NCBI GenBank assembly: GCA_963806455.1
Contig: CAWDXZ010000002.1
Coordinates: forward strand, 682,001-746,000
Length of the DNA stretch: 64,000 nucleotides
DNA from: Bog-756 sp963806455
Lineage (GTDB): Bacteria; Actinomycetota; Acidimicrobiia; Acidimicrobiales; RAAP-2
Direction: 5' to 3'
Part shown: positions 50,503-60,398 of the stretch, one piece after another
How positions within the stretch are numbered: position 1 is the stretch's first letter
How the letters are laid out: every line of letters starts with the position of its first letter
Notes under the pieces: generated by a model
Told to the model about the DNA's origin: nothing
The model's database searches: none
The model's input: the letters and a program-made list of their open reading frames with translations, nothing else
Made by a program: the position numbers and the translations under genes

Positions 50503-52209
50503 TCAGGGCCCCTTGCGCCCGCGGCCGGACCGGCGCGCCGTTGGGACCGGTGCACCGGATGCGGGCGCGCCGTCGAGGAGCTCGCGGGCGTGACGCCGGG
50601 CCGACTGGCTGTCGGGCCGGCCCGAGAGCATGCGGCTGATCTCCACCACCCGGCCCTCGGTGTCGAGCGGCACCACCTCGGAGCGGGTCCGGCCGTCCCG
50701 CTCGGACTTGCGTACCTCGATCTGCCGGTCGGCGAGGGCCGCCACCTGAGCCAGGTGGGTGACCACCAGCACCTGGCCGGTCGCCCCCAGTCCGGCCAGG
50801 GCCGCCCCGACGGCGGTGGCCGCCGCGCCACCGACCCCGGCATCGACCTCGTCGAAGGCCATCACCGCGGGGGCGTCGCTGACGGCCAGCCGCACGGCCA
50901 GCATGGTGCGGGCCAGCTCTCCACCCGAGGCCACCTTGGCCAGCGGCTGCGGCGGCTCGCCCGGATTGGCGGCGAGGAGGAAGGTGATGCGGTCGGCCGA
51001 CCCCTCTCCCTCCACCGAAACCGTGAAACGGGCCGCGGGCATGGCGAGACGCCGGATGGTCGTCTCGATCTGGGCGGCGAGGCGCGGCGCCGCCTCCCGG
51101 CGGGCGGCTGCCACCGTCGACTCGGCCTCGTCGAGCGCCCGGTGGGCCGCCTGGATCTCGCCGTCCAGCTCGGTGGCCCGTCGCTCCTGGGCGTCGATGC
51201 CAGCCAACGCCTGGTGGGCGCCGGCCGCATAGGCGAGGACCTCCCCCAGGTCGCCGCCGTACTTACGCTCGAGCTGTCGGAAGAGCTGTCGCCGGGTCCG
51301 GATGCGTTCGAGGCGCTCGGGATCTTCCTCCCAGGTCTCGACGATGGTGCGGAGCTCGGTGGCCAGGTCGGCGAGGTCGGCCATGATGGAGCGGACCCGG
51401 CCCTCCACCGAGGCCAGGGATCCCGGCCCGGACAGGGCGCCCGACGCCTCGGACAGCCGCCCGAGGGCACTCGACTCGTCGGACCCCGAGACGGCGGACA
51501 AGGCCGCGGCTGCCGACCGGCGGCAGGCCTCGGCCGCGCTCAACCGGTCCTCCTCCGCCTCCAGGTGCGCGTCCTCGGCCGGATGCTGGATGGCGGCGGC
51601 GTCGATCTCCTCAATCTGGTACTGCAGGAGGTCGACCTGGCGCGCCCGCTCCCGCTCGTCACCCCCGACGGCGTCGGACTCGGCCGCCAGCCGCCGGAGG
51701 TTCCGTTGCGCCGCCTCGAGCTCGGTCAGGTCGATGCCGGCGAAACTGTCAAGGGCGCGGCGCTGGGCCTCGGGCTGGATCAGCGACCGGTGCTCGTGCT
51801 GCCCGTGGAGCTCGATGAGCCCGGCGGCCACCTCCGCCACTGCGGCCTGGGACGCCATCCGCCCGTCGATCCAGGCCTTCGAGCGACTGCCGCGGGCGAC
51901 CGACCGGGCCAGCACGACCTCGGGGCCCTCCCCTGTCCGCTCACCGCCCCGGCCGTTGTCGGCGCCGTCGCGGGTGCCGGGTTCCGGAGGGATGGCGAAC
52001 CGGCCCTCGATGATCGCCTCGTCGGCACCGGCCCGGACCAAGGCGGCCTCGCCGCGACCGCCGAGCAGCAGACTGAGCGCCTCGATCAGCAGCGTCTTGC
52101 CGGCACCGGTCTCGCCGGTCAGGGCGGTCATGCCGGGGCCGAGCGAGACGGTCACGTCGTCGATGACCCCCAGGTTCCGCACCCGAAGCTCGACCAGGGT
52201 GGGGCCCAC
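50503..52209 (-). CDS. recN: DNA repair protein RecN
   Basis: The GTG at 52209 gives 568 residues. Walker A is GETGAGKT (32-39), in LTGETGAGKTLLIEALSLLLGGRG. A long coiled coil crosses the middle. The ABC signature is near ASGGELARTML, and Walker B is VMAFDEVDAGVGG. RecN is an SMC-like ATPase that gathers DNA ends at double-strand breaks. It sits between nadK and pyrG as in mycobacteria. Confidence 0.95.
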   Translation of the reverse strand: MGPTLVELRVRNLGVIDDVTVSLGPGMTALTGETGAGKTLLIEALSLLLGGRGEAALVRAGADEAIIEGRFAIPPEPGTRDGADNGRGGERTGEGPEVVLARSVARGSRSKAWIDGRMASQAAVAEVAAGLIELHGQHEHRSLIQPEAQRRALDSFAGIDLTELEAAQRNLRRLAAESDAVGGDERERARQVDLLQYQIEEIDAAAIQHPAEDAHLEAEEDRLSAAEACRRSAAAALSAVSGSDESSALGRLSEASGALSGPGSLASVEGRVRSIMADLADLATELRTIVETWEEDPERLERIRTRRQLFRQLERKYGGDLGEVLAYAAGAHQALAGIDAQERRATELDGEIQAAHRALDEAESTVAAARREAAPRLAAQIETTIRRLAMPAARFTVSVEGEGSADRITFLLAANPGEPPQPLAKVASGGELARTMLAVRLAVSDAPAVMAFDEVDAGVGGAAATAVGAALAGLGATGQVLVVTHLAQVAALADRQIEVRKSERDGRTRSEVVPLDTEGRVVEISRMLSGRPDSQSARRHARELLDGAPASGAPVPTARRSGRGRKGP

Positions 52210-52222
52210 CTCGGCCGCCCGC

Positions 52223-53047
52223 CTACCGGTCGGCCAGGTGGAACTTGGCCCGCAGGATGGCATGGAAGTCGTGCCACCCGAAGGTCACCAGCAGAGCGGG
52301 CTGCTCGCCCTCCCGACAGTCGACGGTGGCGCCAGGGTCGAGCTCGGACACGGTGACCCCGTCGACTACCAGCACGGCGGCGCGGGGCTCCAGCACCTCG
52401 AGCCGCAGCTGCTCGGCCGGGTCGAGCACCAGCGGCCGGTCGAAGAGCATGTGCGGCGAGACGGGAGTGACCACGATGGCCCGGAGACGCGGCGAGAGCA
52501 CGGGTCCCCGGGCCGAGAGGTTGTAGGCGGTCGAGCCCGTCGGGGTGCACACCAGCAGGCCGTCGGCGGCGTAGGTCACGAATGGCCGCCCGTCGATGAA
52601 GGCGGCGACGCGGACGGTGTGACCGGGGACCGTCTTCTCGACGGTGGCCTCGTTGAGGGCGGTGCGCCTGGCCAGTAGGGCCCCGTCGGGACCGGTGACC
52701 CTCACCGACAACGTCATCCGCTCCTCGACCTGGTAGGTGCCGTCCAGGAAGCGGGCCAGGGCCTCCTCCAGGCCGGCCGGCTCCACCTGGGTGAGATAGC
52801 CGAGCCGCCCGATGTTGACCCCGAGCACCGGGATGCCGCGGGCCAGAGCCGCGTCCACCGTCCGCAACAACGTGCCGTCCCCACCCAGGCTCACCAGCAG
52901 GTCGGCGCCGTCGATGGAGGCGGGCCCATCGGGCCCGAGGGCGAGGATTGCCCGGTGGTCCTGGGCCGTCAACCAGGCCGAGGCCCGCTCGGCCAGAGCG
53001 GTCGCCTCCGGCCGGTTCGGGTTGGCATAGAACGCGATGGTCGCCAT
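52223..53047 (-). CDS. nadK: NAD kinase
   Basis: Starting at MATIAFYANPNRPEA (53047) gives 274 residues. The GGDGT motif (55-59, LVSLGGDGTLLR) and the NE/D motif region TALNEATVEK, then DGLLVCTPTGSTAYNLSARGPVLSP, define the ATP/NAD kinase family. It phosphorylates NAD to NADP. It is directly downstream of tlyA (7-bp gap) in the conserved actinobacterial order. Confidence 0.96.
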   Translation of the reverse strand: MATIAFYANPNRPEATALAERASAWLTAQDHRAILALGPDGPASIDGADLLVSLGGDGTLLRTVDAALARGIPVLGVNIGRLGYLTQVEPAGLEEALARFLDGTYQVEERMTLSVRVTGPDGALLARRTALNEATVEKTVPGHTVRVAAFIDGRPFVTYAADGLLVCTPTGSTAYNLSARGPVLSPRLRAIVVTPVSPHMLFDRPLVLDPAEQLRLEVLEPRAAVLVVDGVTVSELDPGATVDCREGEQPALLVTFGWHDFHAILRAKFHLADR

Positions 53048-53054
53048 GGGCGGG

Positions 53055-53902
53055 CTACCCCTGCCGTCCCGGCCGCTCGGCCTCGTCCAAGGCCAGATCC
53101 AGCCGCTCGGTGACGGCGGCCCCGATGGCGGTGCCCCGGCCGACGGGGGCCGGCCCCGGGGCGCGGGCGTGGACCAGGAACTCGACGTTGCCGGACGCCC
53201 CGGTGATGGGTGATGGCATGGCCCCCATGATGTCCGCTCCGGCGGCCCCGAGCGCACCTGCCACTTCGTAGAGGGTCCGCCGACGGATCCGGGGGTCGCG
53301 AATGACCCCCCGGCCGCGGGACGCCTCGGCCCGGCCCGCCTCGAATTGGGGCTTCACCAGGAGGACCATGGGAGCCCCCGACGCCACCGCCTCACCGACC
53401 AGCACCGGCACAGCCCGTCGCAGCGAGATGAACGAGAGGTCGGCGGTGACCAGGTCGACGGGCTCGCCACCGACCGTCGCCAGGGTGACGTCGCGGATGT
53501 CGACCTGCTCGCAGCTGACCACCCGGTCGTCGGTCCGGAGCCGCTGGTGGAGCTGGCCGCGGCCCACGTCGATGGCGTACACCCTTGCCGCCCCGCCCTG
53601 TAGCAGGCAGTCGGTGAACCCACCGGTCGAGGCGCCGGCATCGAGGACCCGACGGCCTCGGGGGTCGATGCCGAAGCGGGCCAGGCCGGCGGCCAGCTTC
53701 TCGCCGCCGCGGCTCACGAACCGGGGCGGGGGGCCGAGAAGCTCGATCGGCTCCCCGGCGCCGACCAGTCGTGACGGCTTGTCGGCGACGGTTCCGGATA
53801 CGAGCACGATGCCCTGGTGGACGAGATCCACTGCGACCGGCCGACTGTCGGCCAGGCCGCGGTCGACGAGGGCTCGGTCGAGCCGCCGCCGGGCGGCCCG
53901 GG

Positions 53903-53906
<4 letters not shown>
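53055..53906 (-). CDS. tlyA: TlyA-type rRNA 2'-O-methyltransferase / hemolysin family, likely CTG start
   Basis: The frame from GTG 53831 misses the first half of the S4 domain. Conserved sequence continues upstream in frame as TRAARRRLDRALVDRGLADS, matching the TlyA N-terminus, and the only plausible initiator is CTG at 53906, overlapping the stop of the H1-like gene as CTGA. This gives 283 residues. The S4 domain is followed by a FtsJ-like methyltransferase domain: VLDAGASTGGFTDCLLQGGA (SAM motif), VYAIDVGRGQL, DLVTADLSFISLR and LVKPQFEAGR. In mycobacteria TlyA methylates 16S and 23S rRNA and confers capreomycin sensitivity. Confidence 0.88.
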
Positions 53907-54397
<491 letters not shown>

Positions 54398-54403
54398 CCG
54401 GCC

Positions 54404-54409
54404 ACTCTA
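54404..54409 (-). promoter_or_regulatory. -10 box TAGAGT for the KKAPA gene (leaderless)
   Basis: The hexamer lies six bases before the ATG at 54397. The palindrome at 54413-54439 begins three bases upstream of it. Confidence 0.6.
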
Positions 54410-54412
54410 CGT

Positions 54413-54439
54413 GGAGTGCTTGCTGCCAGCAAGCACTCC
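54413..54439. promoter_or_regulatory. 27-bp perfect palindrome overlapping the -35 region
   Basis: GGAGTGCTTGCTG (54413-54425) and its exact reverse complement (54427-54439) flank one base. It covers the expected -35 position of the KKAPA-gene promoter and lies just after the HAD-hydrolase stop. A repressor operator is the best reading; a hairpin ending the HAD transcript is the alternative. Confidence 0.6.
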
Positions 54440-54448
54440 GGCGATGGG

Positions 54449-55258
54449 TCAGTCGGTCAGGCAGGCGCGGACCAGTGCCACCAGATCGTCGCCGCGCCAG
54501 GCAATCGGCACGCCTTGACCGTCGGCGCCGGCCGGGGTGACACCCGAGTCCACCAGTGCGAAGGGGACGCCCAGGCGCTCGGCCAGTCGGCCGTCGGTCC
54601 GGGGCTGGTCACCGACCATCACCACCCCGACATCCCCCTCCCCGAAGTGGAACCGGTGCTGCATGAGGGCGGCCATGGCGCGGTGGGGTTTGCCGGCCAC
54701 CTCGGGAGTGAGTCCCGACGCCGTCGCCACCGCCGCCACCAGTGCCCCCGACCCCGGCACCAGTCCCGCCGGGGTCGGGTGGGTCGGGTCCTCGTTGGTG
54801 GCCACCAGGCGCCCCGAGGCGCGAGCGGCCGAGGCGGTGGCCGCCAGCCGATCGAAGTCGAACCCCCGGGTCCAACCGACCACGGCCGCATCGACCGGCC
54901 CGTCGTCGACGATCTGCACCTGCCGGGCAGCGAGGGCCTCGAGAACCCCTCCCTCGGCCAGCACCTTGACGGACTGGCCCGGCTGCAGCAGGGATGCGGC
55001 CGCATCGGCCGAACTGACCAGGTCATCGGCCGATGCTTCGATGCCCACCCGGGTCAGTCGGGCCAGGAGGTCGGCCGTGGTGGGCGCCGAGTTGTTGGTG
55101 GCGAACACCACCCGGGCGCCGTGGCGACGGAGGCGGGCGACCGCCGTAGAGACGTCGCCGATTGGCTCTCCCGCCAGCCACACCACGCCGTCGAGATCGA
55201 TGATCCACAGCGAGGCCGCCCGGAAGCCTGCCGTGGGCGCCGCGGCCCCTTCGCTCAT
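54449..55258 (-). CDS. HAD-superfamily phosphatase, NagD-like
   Basis: The protein has 269 residues. Motif I is WIIDLDGVVW (Asp21 nucleophile, Asp23), motif II is FATNNS, and motif III/IV is AGKPHRAM with VMVGDQPRTDGRLAERLG. The C2-type cap between them matches the NagD / 4-nitrophenylphosphatase group, which acts on sugar phosphates or glycerol phosphate. It overlaps the desaturase stop by 4 bp and precedes the KKAPA-tail gene, as HAD genes do beside tlyA in Actinobacteria. Confidence 0.9.
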   Translation of the reverse strand: MSEGAAAPTAGFRAASLWIIDLDGVVWLAGEPIGDVSTAVARLRRHGARVVFATNNSAPTTADLLARLTRVGIEASADDLVSSADAAASLLQPGQSVKVLAEGGVLEALAARQVQIVDDGPVDAAVVGWTRGFDFDRLAATASAARASGRLVATNEDPTHPTPAGLVPGSGALVAAVATASGLTPEVAGKPHRAMAALMQHRFHFGEGDVGVVMVGDQPRTDGRLAERLGVPFALVDSGVTPAGADGQGVPIAWRGDDLVALVRACLTD

Positions 55259-56565
55259 TCAGAGGGTTCGGGCGGAGCGGGCGCGGCCGGGGACACCTGC
55301 GGCCCCTGACGGGTCCTTCGGGTGGAGGCGGCCAATTGATTGGCCGACTCGAGCGCTCGCGAGATGAGGCCCGGGAAGGAGAGTGGCTCGGCGGTAGGGC
55401 CCGAGACCGGCCCTACCGGCCCCTGCGGAACGTGGATCCCCGGGTCGTGCGACCCCGGGACGTGCCCCTGCGGGACGTGCGCCCCCGGGTCGTGCGCCTC
55501 CGGCGCCGCCGGTTCGCTCCCTTCCGCGGACCGGGCCACCGGCCTGGCGCTGAGATCGGCGATGCGCTCCCCGGCCACCCTGGCGGCCCGCTCCCAGTAG
55601 GAGCGGAACATGCCGATGTCGAAGGCGCCGTCGCGCACCCGGGCCTGGTCGAGAAGCCGGGCAGGGGGGTCTTTCACGTCACGGACGACATGGAGCCACG
55701 ACAGCACGCGCAGTGTGTACCAGGTGGGGTCGAACTCCCACCACGCGAAGCCCTGCCGCGACGAGGCGGGCAGGTAGTGGTGGTTGTTGTGCCAGCCCTC
55801 GCCTCCGGTGAGCACGGCGATGAGCATCGAGTTGCGACTGGTGTCGGGTGTGGCGAACCGGCGCCGCCCGATCATGTGGGCCATGGAATTGACCAGGAAG
55901 GTGGCGTGCCACAAGAGGACCGTGGACAGGAAGAAGCCGATCAGGAGACCACCCCACCCGCCGATGAGGAAACAGGCGATGGCCAGGGCCCAGGGGCCGA
56001 TCCAGCAGAACCGCTCGAGGAAGCGCAGCTCCGGGTACGCGGCGAAGTCCTTGATGGTCGAGAGGTCGCATGCCTTGTACTTGGTCGAGAGGATCCACCC
56101 CACGTGGCTCCACCAGAATCCGTCGCGTGGCGAGTGGACGTCGTCGTCGAGATCGGTGTAGCGGTGGTGGACCCGGTGATGACCGGCCCACCACAGGGGA
56201 CCCTTCTGCACGGCCGTCGTACCGCCGAAGGCCATGAGGAATTGGCCGACCCGACCCATGCGGTAGCTGCGGTGGGAGAAGTATCGGTGATAACCGGCGG
56301 TGATGAAGAACATCCGGATGGTGTACGTGGCTGCGCAGAGGACCCAGTCCTTCCAGCTCACCACCACGAAGAATGCGCCGAGCGGCGCCACATGGACGGC
56401 AAAGAAGGGGATGGCGCTCAGCCAGGCGATCTTCTCGCTCGACCGCTCGGGGCCAACGGGATCAAGGGTGCCGGTCGGCGCGGTGGTGACGGTCATGGAG
56501 CGGTGCTCTGCAGCAGTGGGCAAATCGTACCCCACGGGCTCTCCTCCGTCGTTCGACCGGGGCAT
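55255..56565 (-). CDS. Acyl-CoA/acyl-lipid desaturase (delta-9 type)
   Basis: The protein has 436 residues from ATG 56565 (16 bp after the upstream stop); ATG 56496 is an alternative supported by a possible TACGAT promoter at 56524-56529. Three His boxes are present: HRYFSH (93-98), HRVHH (130-134) and HNNHH (about 268-272), ligands for the di-iron site. Four membrane helices surround them. The last 120 residues are an unusual Pro/His/Gly-rich tail with repeats of the type DPGxHVPQGHVPGSHDPGIH, absent from typical desaturases. It introduces a double bond into fatty acids and may work with the neighbouring Rieske protein as an electron donor, by inference. Confidence 0.9.
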   Translation of the reverse strand: MPRSNDGGEPVGYDLPTAAEHRSMTVTTAPTGTLDPVGPERSSEKIAWLSAIPFFAVHVAPLGAFFVVVSWKDWVLCAATYTIRMFFITAGYHRYFSHRSYRMGRVGQFLMAFGGTTAVQKGPLWWAGHHRVHHRYTDLDDDVHSPRDGFWWSHVGWILSTKYKACDLSTIKDFAAYPELRFLERFCWIGPWALAIACFLIGGWGGLLIGFFLSTVLLWHATFLVNSMAHMIGRRRFATPDTSRNSMLIAVLTGGEGWHNNHHYLPASSRQGFAWWEFDPTWYTLRVLSWLHVVRDVKDPPARLLDQARVRDGAFDIGMFRSYWERAARVAGERIADLSARPVARSAEGSEPAAPEAHDPGAHVPQGHVPGSHDPGIHVPQGPVGPVSGPTAEPLSFPGLISRALESANQLAASTRRTRQGPQVSPAAPAPPEPSE

Positions 56566-56581
56566 CGGCCTGATCCGGGGA

Positions 56582-57703
56582 TCACCTGGGCACGTAGAGA
56601 TTGCCGTTGGCGCCGGCGATGACCCGGATCTTGGTCAACCCGATGGGTGCCGGCCCGCGCACCACGGCCCCGGTCCTGGCGTTGAACTCCGACCCGTGGC
56701 ACGGGCAGGCGATGAGCTTGGCCGACATCTGGTAGGCCACGGTGCAGCCCTCGTGGGGGCAGACGGCGTCGAAGGCGACAAAGTCGCCGGTGGTCGCCTG
56801 GATGACCAGAGCCGGGTCACCGCTGTGGGGATCGGTGAAGGCGGCCGATCCCCCGACCGGCACGCCCGAGGCCGGCCCGATGGCCTGACCGGGCGGGTCC
56901 GAAGTCGGGGTCGTCCCTCCCGTCGAGCTCGACGTCGTCGGTGACGACGAGGAGGGTGAGCTACCGCCGGACAGCGTGCCGGGTGGTAGGGCCGATGTCG
57001 TCTTGGTCCCGCCGGCCATGCGGCCGAGCGCGGCGGTGAGCCCGGCGAGCACCACCACCACCCCGGCGGCCAGGCCGGTGAGAGCGGTTCGGGACAAGAC
57101 GGCCCGACGGGACACCCCGCCCCCGGCCGGCACGGCCTGTTGTTCCCGTTCCGCCAGCCAGCTGTCGACGGCCGGGGCACCCGCCGCCCCGGCCAGTAGG
57201 AGCGGCGTCCACGCAAAGAAGAAGACGATGTCCGACCCGGTGAAGTACGGCGAGGCGTGGAAGCTCACCGTGAGGAAGAGCCCGAAGGAGAGCGCCATGC
57301 CGGCGGCCGCCGCCAGCCGGGTCCACAGACCGGCCAGCACGGCGACGCCGATGGACACCTCACCGATGGCGATGACCAGGCCCACCACCGTGGCGTAGGG
57401 CACCAGGTGGCTGGTCAGGGCATGGATCGGGCTCGAGTGGACCGTGGCCAGCAGTTGGGCGTGGATGGAGGTGGGGCTGGTGTCGTTCAGGAACTGGGGG
57501 TCGGCCAGCTTCTGCAGGCCGGCGAAGAGGAAGGTGACCCCGAGGAACAGCCGCAGCGGCAGGAGGAACCATCCGGGGGATACCGTGCCGTCGGCCTGCC
57601 GGACCGTCCACATGTCGGTGGAGTCACGGCCGCGGGACGGAGGGACGCCCCCATCGGCTGACCGGGCATTTGGCCCCGATCCGCTCCGGCCGCCCGCGGT
57701 CAT
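56582..57703 (-). CDS. DoxX/DoxD membrane protein fused to a Rieske 2Fe-2S domain
   Basis: The ATG at 57703 gives 373 residues; a later ATG at 57613 is also possible. Residues about 45-185 carry four DoxX-type helices (LRLFLGVTFLFAGLQKLADP, IAIGEVSIGVAVLAGLWTR). A fifth helix (VLSRTALTGLAAGVVVVLAGL) and a Ser/Thr/Pro linker follow. The C-terminal Rieske domain has CPHEGC and CPCHGSEF, complete for cluster binding, and ends in LYVPR. The layout suggests a membrane quinone-linked oxidoreductase with an exposed electron-transfer domain. It is upstream of the desaturase with a 16-bp gap. Confidence 0.85.
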   Translation of the reverse strand: MTAGGRSGSGPNARSADGGVPPSRGRDSTDMWTVRQADGTVSPGWFLLPLRLFLGVTFLFAGLQKLADPQFLNDTSPTSIHAQLLATVHSSPIHALTSHLVPYATVVGLVIAIGEVSIGVAVLAGLWTRLAAAAGMALSFGLFLTVSFHASPYFTGSDIVFFFAWTPLLLAGAAGAPAVDSWLAEREQQAVPAGGGVSRRAVLSRTALTGLAAGVVVVLAGLTAALGRMAGGTKTTSALPPGTLSGGSSPSSSSPTTSSSTGGTTPTSDPPGQAIGPASGVPVGGSAAFTDPHSGDPALVIQATTGDFVAFDAVCPHEGCTVAYQMSAKLIACPCHGSEFNARTGAVVRGPAPIGLTKIRVIAGANGNLYVPR

Positions 57704-57810
57704 CGCCCTACGCCCATCATGCGGGCACGATACAGGAGGGTCTGGGTCATGGGGCATCGTCGATCCCGGTGTCCGCCACCTGCCGATCTGATTCGGTCGT
57801 GGCCGGCGCG

Positions 57811-57816
57811 TACCAT
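57811..57816 (+). promoter_or_regulatory. -10 box TACCAT for the small membrane gene (leaderless)
   Basis: Six bases separate the hexamer from GTG 57823, in the spacer divergent from the DoxD-Rieske gene. Confidence 0.5.
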
Positions 57817-57822
57817 GGGATC

Positions 57823-58230
57823 GTGGACCAATTGGCAATGGTGCCCGAACGGACGGCGGTATCGCCCCCACGGTCGCGCCCCGACGAGGTCATGCGCCAC
57901 CTGCTCCGGGTGCCCGATGACTGCGCCCCCATCGACGAATCGGAGACGCATCGGATCTTCAGCGCGTCGATCTTCCTCTCGGCGTTACGCTGCCTGGTCA
58001 GCTACATCGTCCTCCCGGTCGTGTTGCCCGCCATCGGGGTGGCCCGGGGCGTGGGACCGGCCATCGGCATCCCCATTGGGTTGCTGGCCCTCACCTTCGA
58101 CTATCTCGGTATCCGCCGGTTCTGGCTGGCCGACCACCGCCAACGGTGGGCCTTCACCGCCCTCTACGCCGTGGTCGGCGGGATGGTTCTGGCCCTGGTG
58201 ATCGTGGACATAGCCCACGCCGTGAGGTAG
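57823..58230 (+). CDS. Small membrane protein of unknown function
   Basis: The GTG at 57823 is chosen because of the TACCAT box; it gives 135 residues. A soluble N-terminus (EVMRHLLRVPDDCAPIDESETHRIFSA) precedes three hydrophobic segments at about 52-70, 75-90 and 110-130, with the loop FDYLGIRRFWLADHRQRW. No family is recognised with confidence. It is conserved-looking rather than chance: hydrophobicity, Trp/Arg boundary residues and the promoter all agree. Confidence 0.6.
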   Translation: MDQLAMVPERTAVSPPRSRPDEVMRHLLRVPDDCAPIDESETHRIFSASIFLSALRCLVSYIVLPVVLPAIGVARGVGPAIGIPIGLLALTFDYLGIRRFWLADHRQRWAFTALYAVVGGMVLALVIVDIAHAVR

Positions 58231-58303
58231 CCGAGGCCGCCGCCGCCGGCGTTGGGCAGGACCTCCTCCCCGGGTCGGCTCAAGCGCTTCCCGATCCCTG
58301 TCG

Positions 58304-60274
58304 ATGACTTTGTCGATGACAGGGACGACGGAGGCGGATACCACGACGTACCGGGGACGTGACCGGCTGGTCCGCGCCACCACCGTCCTGGCGCTGACCT
58401 GGGGCTCCGGCTATCTGGTCTGGCGCCTGCTCGACACGGGCGGCGGCGCCCAACCAGCCATGTTCGCCGTGCTCCTCATCTGTGAGGCGTTCGGACTCCT
58501 CGCACTGGCGTCGTTCGCCTTCCTGGCCTGGCGGGTGCCGGCGGTGAGGCGGCCGGCGATCGGCTGGCGCCCGACCGTCGACGTGTTCGTCTGCACCTAC
58601 GACGAAGGCCTGGACGTGCTGGCGGCCACCCTGGTGGGCTGCGACCGGGTCACCTATCCCCACACCACCTGGGTCCTCGATGACGGGCGAAGGGACGAGG
58701 TGCGCGTCCTGGCCGATCGCTTCGGAGCGCGCTATCTCACCCGGCCGACCAACGAGCACGCCAAAGCGGGCAACATCAACGAAGCGCTTCGGCACACCTC
58801 CGGACAGGCGTTGCTCGTCCTCGACGCCGACCATGTGCCGCAGCCGGACATCCTGGACGCCACGATCGGATATTTCGACGACCCGTCCGTCGCCGTCGTG
58901 CAGACCCCGCACGACTTCGGCAACCACGACTCGTTCCAGCACTTCGAAACCGGACGGCACGACCAGAGCATGTTCTTCGAGGTGATCATGCCGGGCAAGG
59001 ACCGCCACGACGGGGCGTTCTGGTGCGGGTCGGCGGCGGTCATCCTCCGCCATGCCCTGGAGGGGATCGGTGGGATCGCCACCGAAACGGTGGCGGAGGA
59101 CTTCCACACCACCATCCGGCTCCACGGCGACGGTTGGCACTCGCGCTACCACGACGAGACGCTGGTACAGGGCCTCGCCCCCCACGACCTAGCATCCTTC
59201 CTCCTCCAACGCGATCGTTGGGCCCGCGGCAACCTGGCCGTGCTCCGCACGCCGGAGAACCCGCTGGTGGCTGCCGGCCTCACCGTCAAGCAGCGCCTCA
59301 GCTACCTCTCATCGCTGCTGGCCTACTTCGTCCCCTTGCAGCGTCTGGCACTACTGGCCGTGCTGGTGGCCATGCTGGTGAGCGGCCGGGTGCCCTTCCA
59401 CGCCCCGCTGTGGCAGCTCGCCCTGTTCTTCCTACCCTGGATGACCCTCAACCTGGGCGCCTCGACCTTGCTCAGCCGGGGGGAGGTCAGCCTCTGGGAC
59501 GGCTCCTACTCCACCCTCCTCACCACCGAGATCTTCGCCCGGGCGACCTTCGTCCTCGTCCATCCCTTCCGCACGTCCTTCAAGGTCACCCCGAAGGACG
59601 GGATCGACGGCGGCGGGTGGACAGCCGCCCGCCAGCTCCGCCTGGTGCTGGTCATGGCCACCGTACTGGCGTCGGCCGTGGTCGTCCGACTGCTGGCGCT
59701 GGCCGGTCTCGCCCCACTACCCGCCCTCGACGGGGTGGCCCTGGCGGCGGGGCTGGCCTTCGCCGCCTGGGAGCTCCTCCTCATCGGAGCGGCGCTGTGG
59801 AGGGTGAGCCGCCGCCGGCAGACCCGCCGCCACTACCGGGTGCCGGTCGAGGTGGCCGGGGTGGTCGACGGCAGCCTGGTGCGGGTGGTCGACCTCACCG
59901 CCGGCGGCGCCGGCGTCCTCGGTCCCCGACCCGTCGAGGTCGGGACGTCGGTGGAGCTCCGCCTCGATCTCCCGACGGTCGAGGGCAGTGTGCGGGGGAT
60001 CAGGGTGCGCTTCACGGTCTGCTCCTGTCGGGCGGCCCCGGGTGCCGGCTGGCGGATGGGCGGCACGCTGACCCCACTTACCGAGGCCGACGGCGAGGCG
60101 CTCATCGAGCACTGTCACGTCGTCAGCTCGCGAGCCCGCCTGACCGAGTCGGGCCGAATCCTTCCCGACGCTCCGTCCGGGCCGGGTGCGCCCTCGGTGC
60201 CCGAAGCCCCGCCTGCCGTCCGGGCTCCGGCAGCCGGCCCCCCGTCGGAGCGACACCTCACCGCCCACGGCTGA
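58304..60274 (+). CDS. Cellulose-synthase-like glycosyltransferase 2 with PilZ domain
   Basis: The protein has 656 residues. Two N-terminal helices precede the GT2 domain: DVFVCTYDEGLDVLAATL, VLDDGRRDEV, LVLDADHVPQPDIL (DxD), the TVAEDFHT catalytic Asp, and LLQRDRWARGN (QxxRW, about residue 301). Four more helices form the transport channel. A PilZ-like domain (about 507-600) begins RRHYRVPVEVAG and contains VDLTAGGAGV. The layout matches bacterial cellulose synthase BcsA, in which c-di-GMP binding to PilZ opens the active site, but the RxxxR motif here is only partial (RRQTRRHYR). The polymer need not be cellulose. No BcsB-like partner is adjacent. Confidence 0.88.
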   Translation: MTLSMTGTTEADTTTYRGRDRLVRATTVLALTWGSGYLVWRLLDTGGGAQPAMFAVLLICEAFGLLALASFAFLAWRVPAVRRPAIGWRPTVDVFVCTYDEGLDVLAATLVGCDRVTYPHTTWVLDDGRRDEVRVLADRFGARYLTRPTNEHAKAGNINEALRHTSGQALLVLDADHVPQPDILDATIGYFDDPSVAVVQTPHDFGNHDSFQHFETGRHDQSMFFEVIMPGKDRHDGAFWCGSAAVILRHALEGIGGIATETVAEDFHTTIRLHGDGWHSRYHDETLVQGLAPHDLASFLLQRDRWARGNLAVLRTPENPLVAAGLTVKQRLSYLSSLLAYFVPLQRLALLAVLVAMLVSGRVPFHAPLWQLALFFLPWMTLNLGASTLLSRGEVSLWDGSYSTLLTTEIFARATFVLVHPFRTSFKVTPKDGIDGGGWTAARQLRLVLVMATVLASAVVVRLLALAGLAPLPALDGVALAAGLAFAAWELLLIGAALWRVSRRRQTRRHYRVPVEVAGVVDGSLVRVVDLTAGGAGVLGPRPVEVGTSVELRLDLPTVEGSVRGIRVRFTVCSCRAAPGAGWRMGGTLTPLTEADGEALIEHCHVVSSRARLTESGRILPDAPSGPGAPSVPEAPPAVRAPAAGPPSERHLTAHG

Positions 60275-60398
60275 CCGGGTCGCCCCCCGGCCGGGACGGG
60301 CGACCGGGCACCACCAGTGACTACCGTGGGCAACGCGTGGGAACGGTCAGCCGCTCCCAGCCGTCGACCGGCGGCCGGACCGGAACGAAGGTAGCGCG

